64,000 nucleotides of DNA from Nocardioides astragali (lineage in GTDB: Bacteria; Actinomycetota; Actinomycetes; Propionibacteriales; Nocardioidaceae): contig NZ_JAFMZM010000004.1 in the NCBI RefSeq assembly GCF_024436375.1, positions 62,001-126,000 on the forward strand, written 5' to 3'. The notes below the pieces were generated by a model. It worked only from the letters and a program-made list of their open reading frames with translations. It ran no database searches and was not told the DNA's origin. Positions 63,458 to 64,000 of the stretch are shown one piece after another. Position 1 is the first letter of the stretch. Each line of letters opens with the position of its first letter. The translations under genes and the position numbers were made by a program.

Positions 63458-64000
63458 ATGACTCACGCTGCCGACGCCCCCGATCTCAAGCCCCGGAGCC
63501 GCGACGTCACCGACGGCCTCGAGCGGGCCGCGGCCCGAGGGATGCTGCGCGCGGTGGGCATGGGGGACGACGACTGGGAGAAGCCCCAGATCGGCGTCGC
63601 GTCCAGCTGGAACGAGATCACGCCCTGCAACCTCTCGCTCGACCGCCTGGCGAAGGCCGTGAAGAACGGCGTGCACGCCGCGGGCGGATTCCCGCTCGAG
63701 TTCGGCACCATCTCGGTCTCCGACGGCATCTCGATGGGCCACGAGGGCATGCACTTCTCGCTCGTCAGCCGCGAGGTCATCGCGGACTCCGTCGAGACGG
63801 TCATGATGGCCGAGCGTCTCGACGGCTCGGTCCTGCTCGCGGGCTGTGACAAGTCGCTTCCCGGCATGCTCATGGCCGCGGCCCGGCTCGACCTGGCCAG
63901 CGTCTTCCTCTATGCCGGCACGATCATGCCCGGCCAGGTCGACGGCAAGGACGTCACGATCATCGACGCCTTCGAGGCGGTCGGCGCCTGCCTGGCCGGC
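63458..64000 (+). CDS. ilvD: dihydroxy-acid dehydratase, 3' end outside window
   Basis: First 181 residues of IlvD, the Fe-S enzyme that dehydrates dihydroxy acids in valine, leucine and isoleucine synthesis. Conserved parts: [20 protein letters not shown] in part, [12 protein letters not shown] (first cluster Cys), [11 protein letters not shown] and [13 protein letters not shown] (second Cys). The frame stays open to the window end. Confidence 0.95.
   Translation, partial: MTHAADAPDLKPRSRDVTDGLERAAARGMLRAVGMGDDDWEKPQIGVASSWNEITPCNLSLDRLAKAVKNGVHAAGGFPLEFGTISVSDGISMGHEGMHFSLVSREVIADSVETVMMAERLDGSVLLAGCDKSLPGMLMAAARLDLASVFLYAGTIMPGQVDGKDVTIIDAFEAVGACLAG

Overview
The window is GC-rich (roughly 70%), and almost every gene uses G/C third codon positions. 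Many genes overlap by ATGA/GTGA/TGATG, and several start only 6-9 bases after a TANNNT box, which suggests leaderless transcripts. The gene order (mrdA-rodA, radical SAM, rne-rplU-rpmA-obgE-proB, gatCAB) and the proteins fit a high-GC actinobacterium, most likely Nocardioides or a relative (Nocardioidaceae). The window starts inside mrdA and ends inside ilvD. I see no tRNA, rRNA, CRISPR array, transposase or phage gene.

Layout. (1) 1-5552: cell elongation genes mrdA (partial) and rodA, a membrane-anchored EEP phosphohydrolase, and a B12-binding radical SAM protein. (2) 5656-15546: a surface-glycan island. The forward part has a methyltransferase with a long coiled coil, a double-domain GT2, a flippase-like protein, a GT4 and an FkbM-like methyltransferase. 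The reverse operon has a GT-C-like membrane protein, a polyprenol-phosphate-type GT2, DUF2304 and another GT2. This island separates the radical SAM gene from its usual partner, the DUF2344 radical-SAM-linked gene at 15610. A 51-bp degenerate copy of the radical SAM gene's 3' end is stranded inside it at 8401. (3) 15610-23508: DUF2344, RNase E/G, L21, L27, ObgE, ProB. (4) 23513-32488: lipoprotein, MazG-like protein, a frameshifted HIT gene, a nucleotidyltransferase, a metallopeptidase-like lipoprotein, then cysteine desulfurase, mnmA, a beta-lactamase-fold hydrolase, a short MetE-like protein and an alpha/beta hydrolase. (5) 32613-49804: tetR-MFS, ligA, an RTX-type repeat protein, a membrane-anchored M16-like peptidase, a histidine kinase/LuxR pair, an LCP operon, a DMFase-like lipoprotein and gatCAB.

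(6) 49952-58200 is the most interesting part. A cobalamin riboswitch (about 51443-51581), with a 7-bp hairpin that masks the Shine-Dalgarno, precedes a tight operon. The operon encodes a secreted alpha/alpha-barrel protein, a membrane-anchored DUF4430 protein, EcfT, a fused EcfA1-EcfA2 and an ECF S component. Vertebrate intrinsic factor and transcobalamin consist of an alpha/alpha barrel followed by a DUF4430-type domain. The locus therefore looks like a bacterial, two-polypeptide version of that B12 clamp, coupled to an ECF importer. A second barrel paralogue lies just upstream, outside the riboswitch and behind a strong terminator. The DUF4430 linker also carries an in-frame palindromic repeat element (REPIN-like); a second copy is intergenic at 62494.

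(7) 58187-64000: a sugar-dehydrogenase-like lipoprotein, an EamA transporter with a PadR regulator, a BNR-repeat protein, an SRPBCC protein, an XRE regulator and the start of ilvD.
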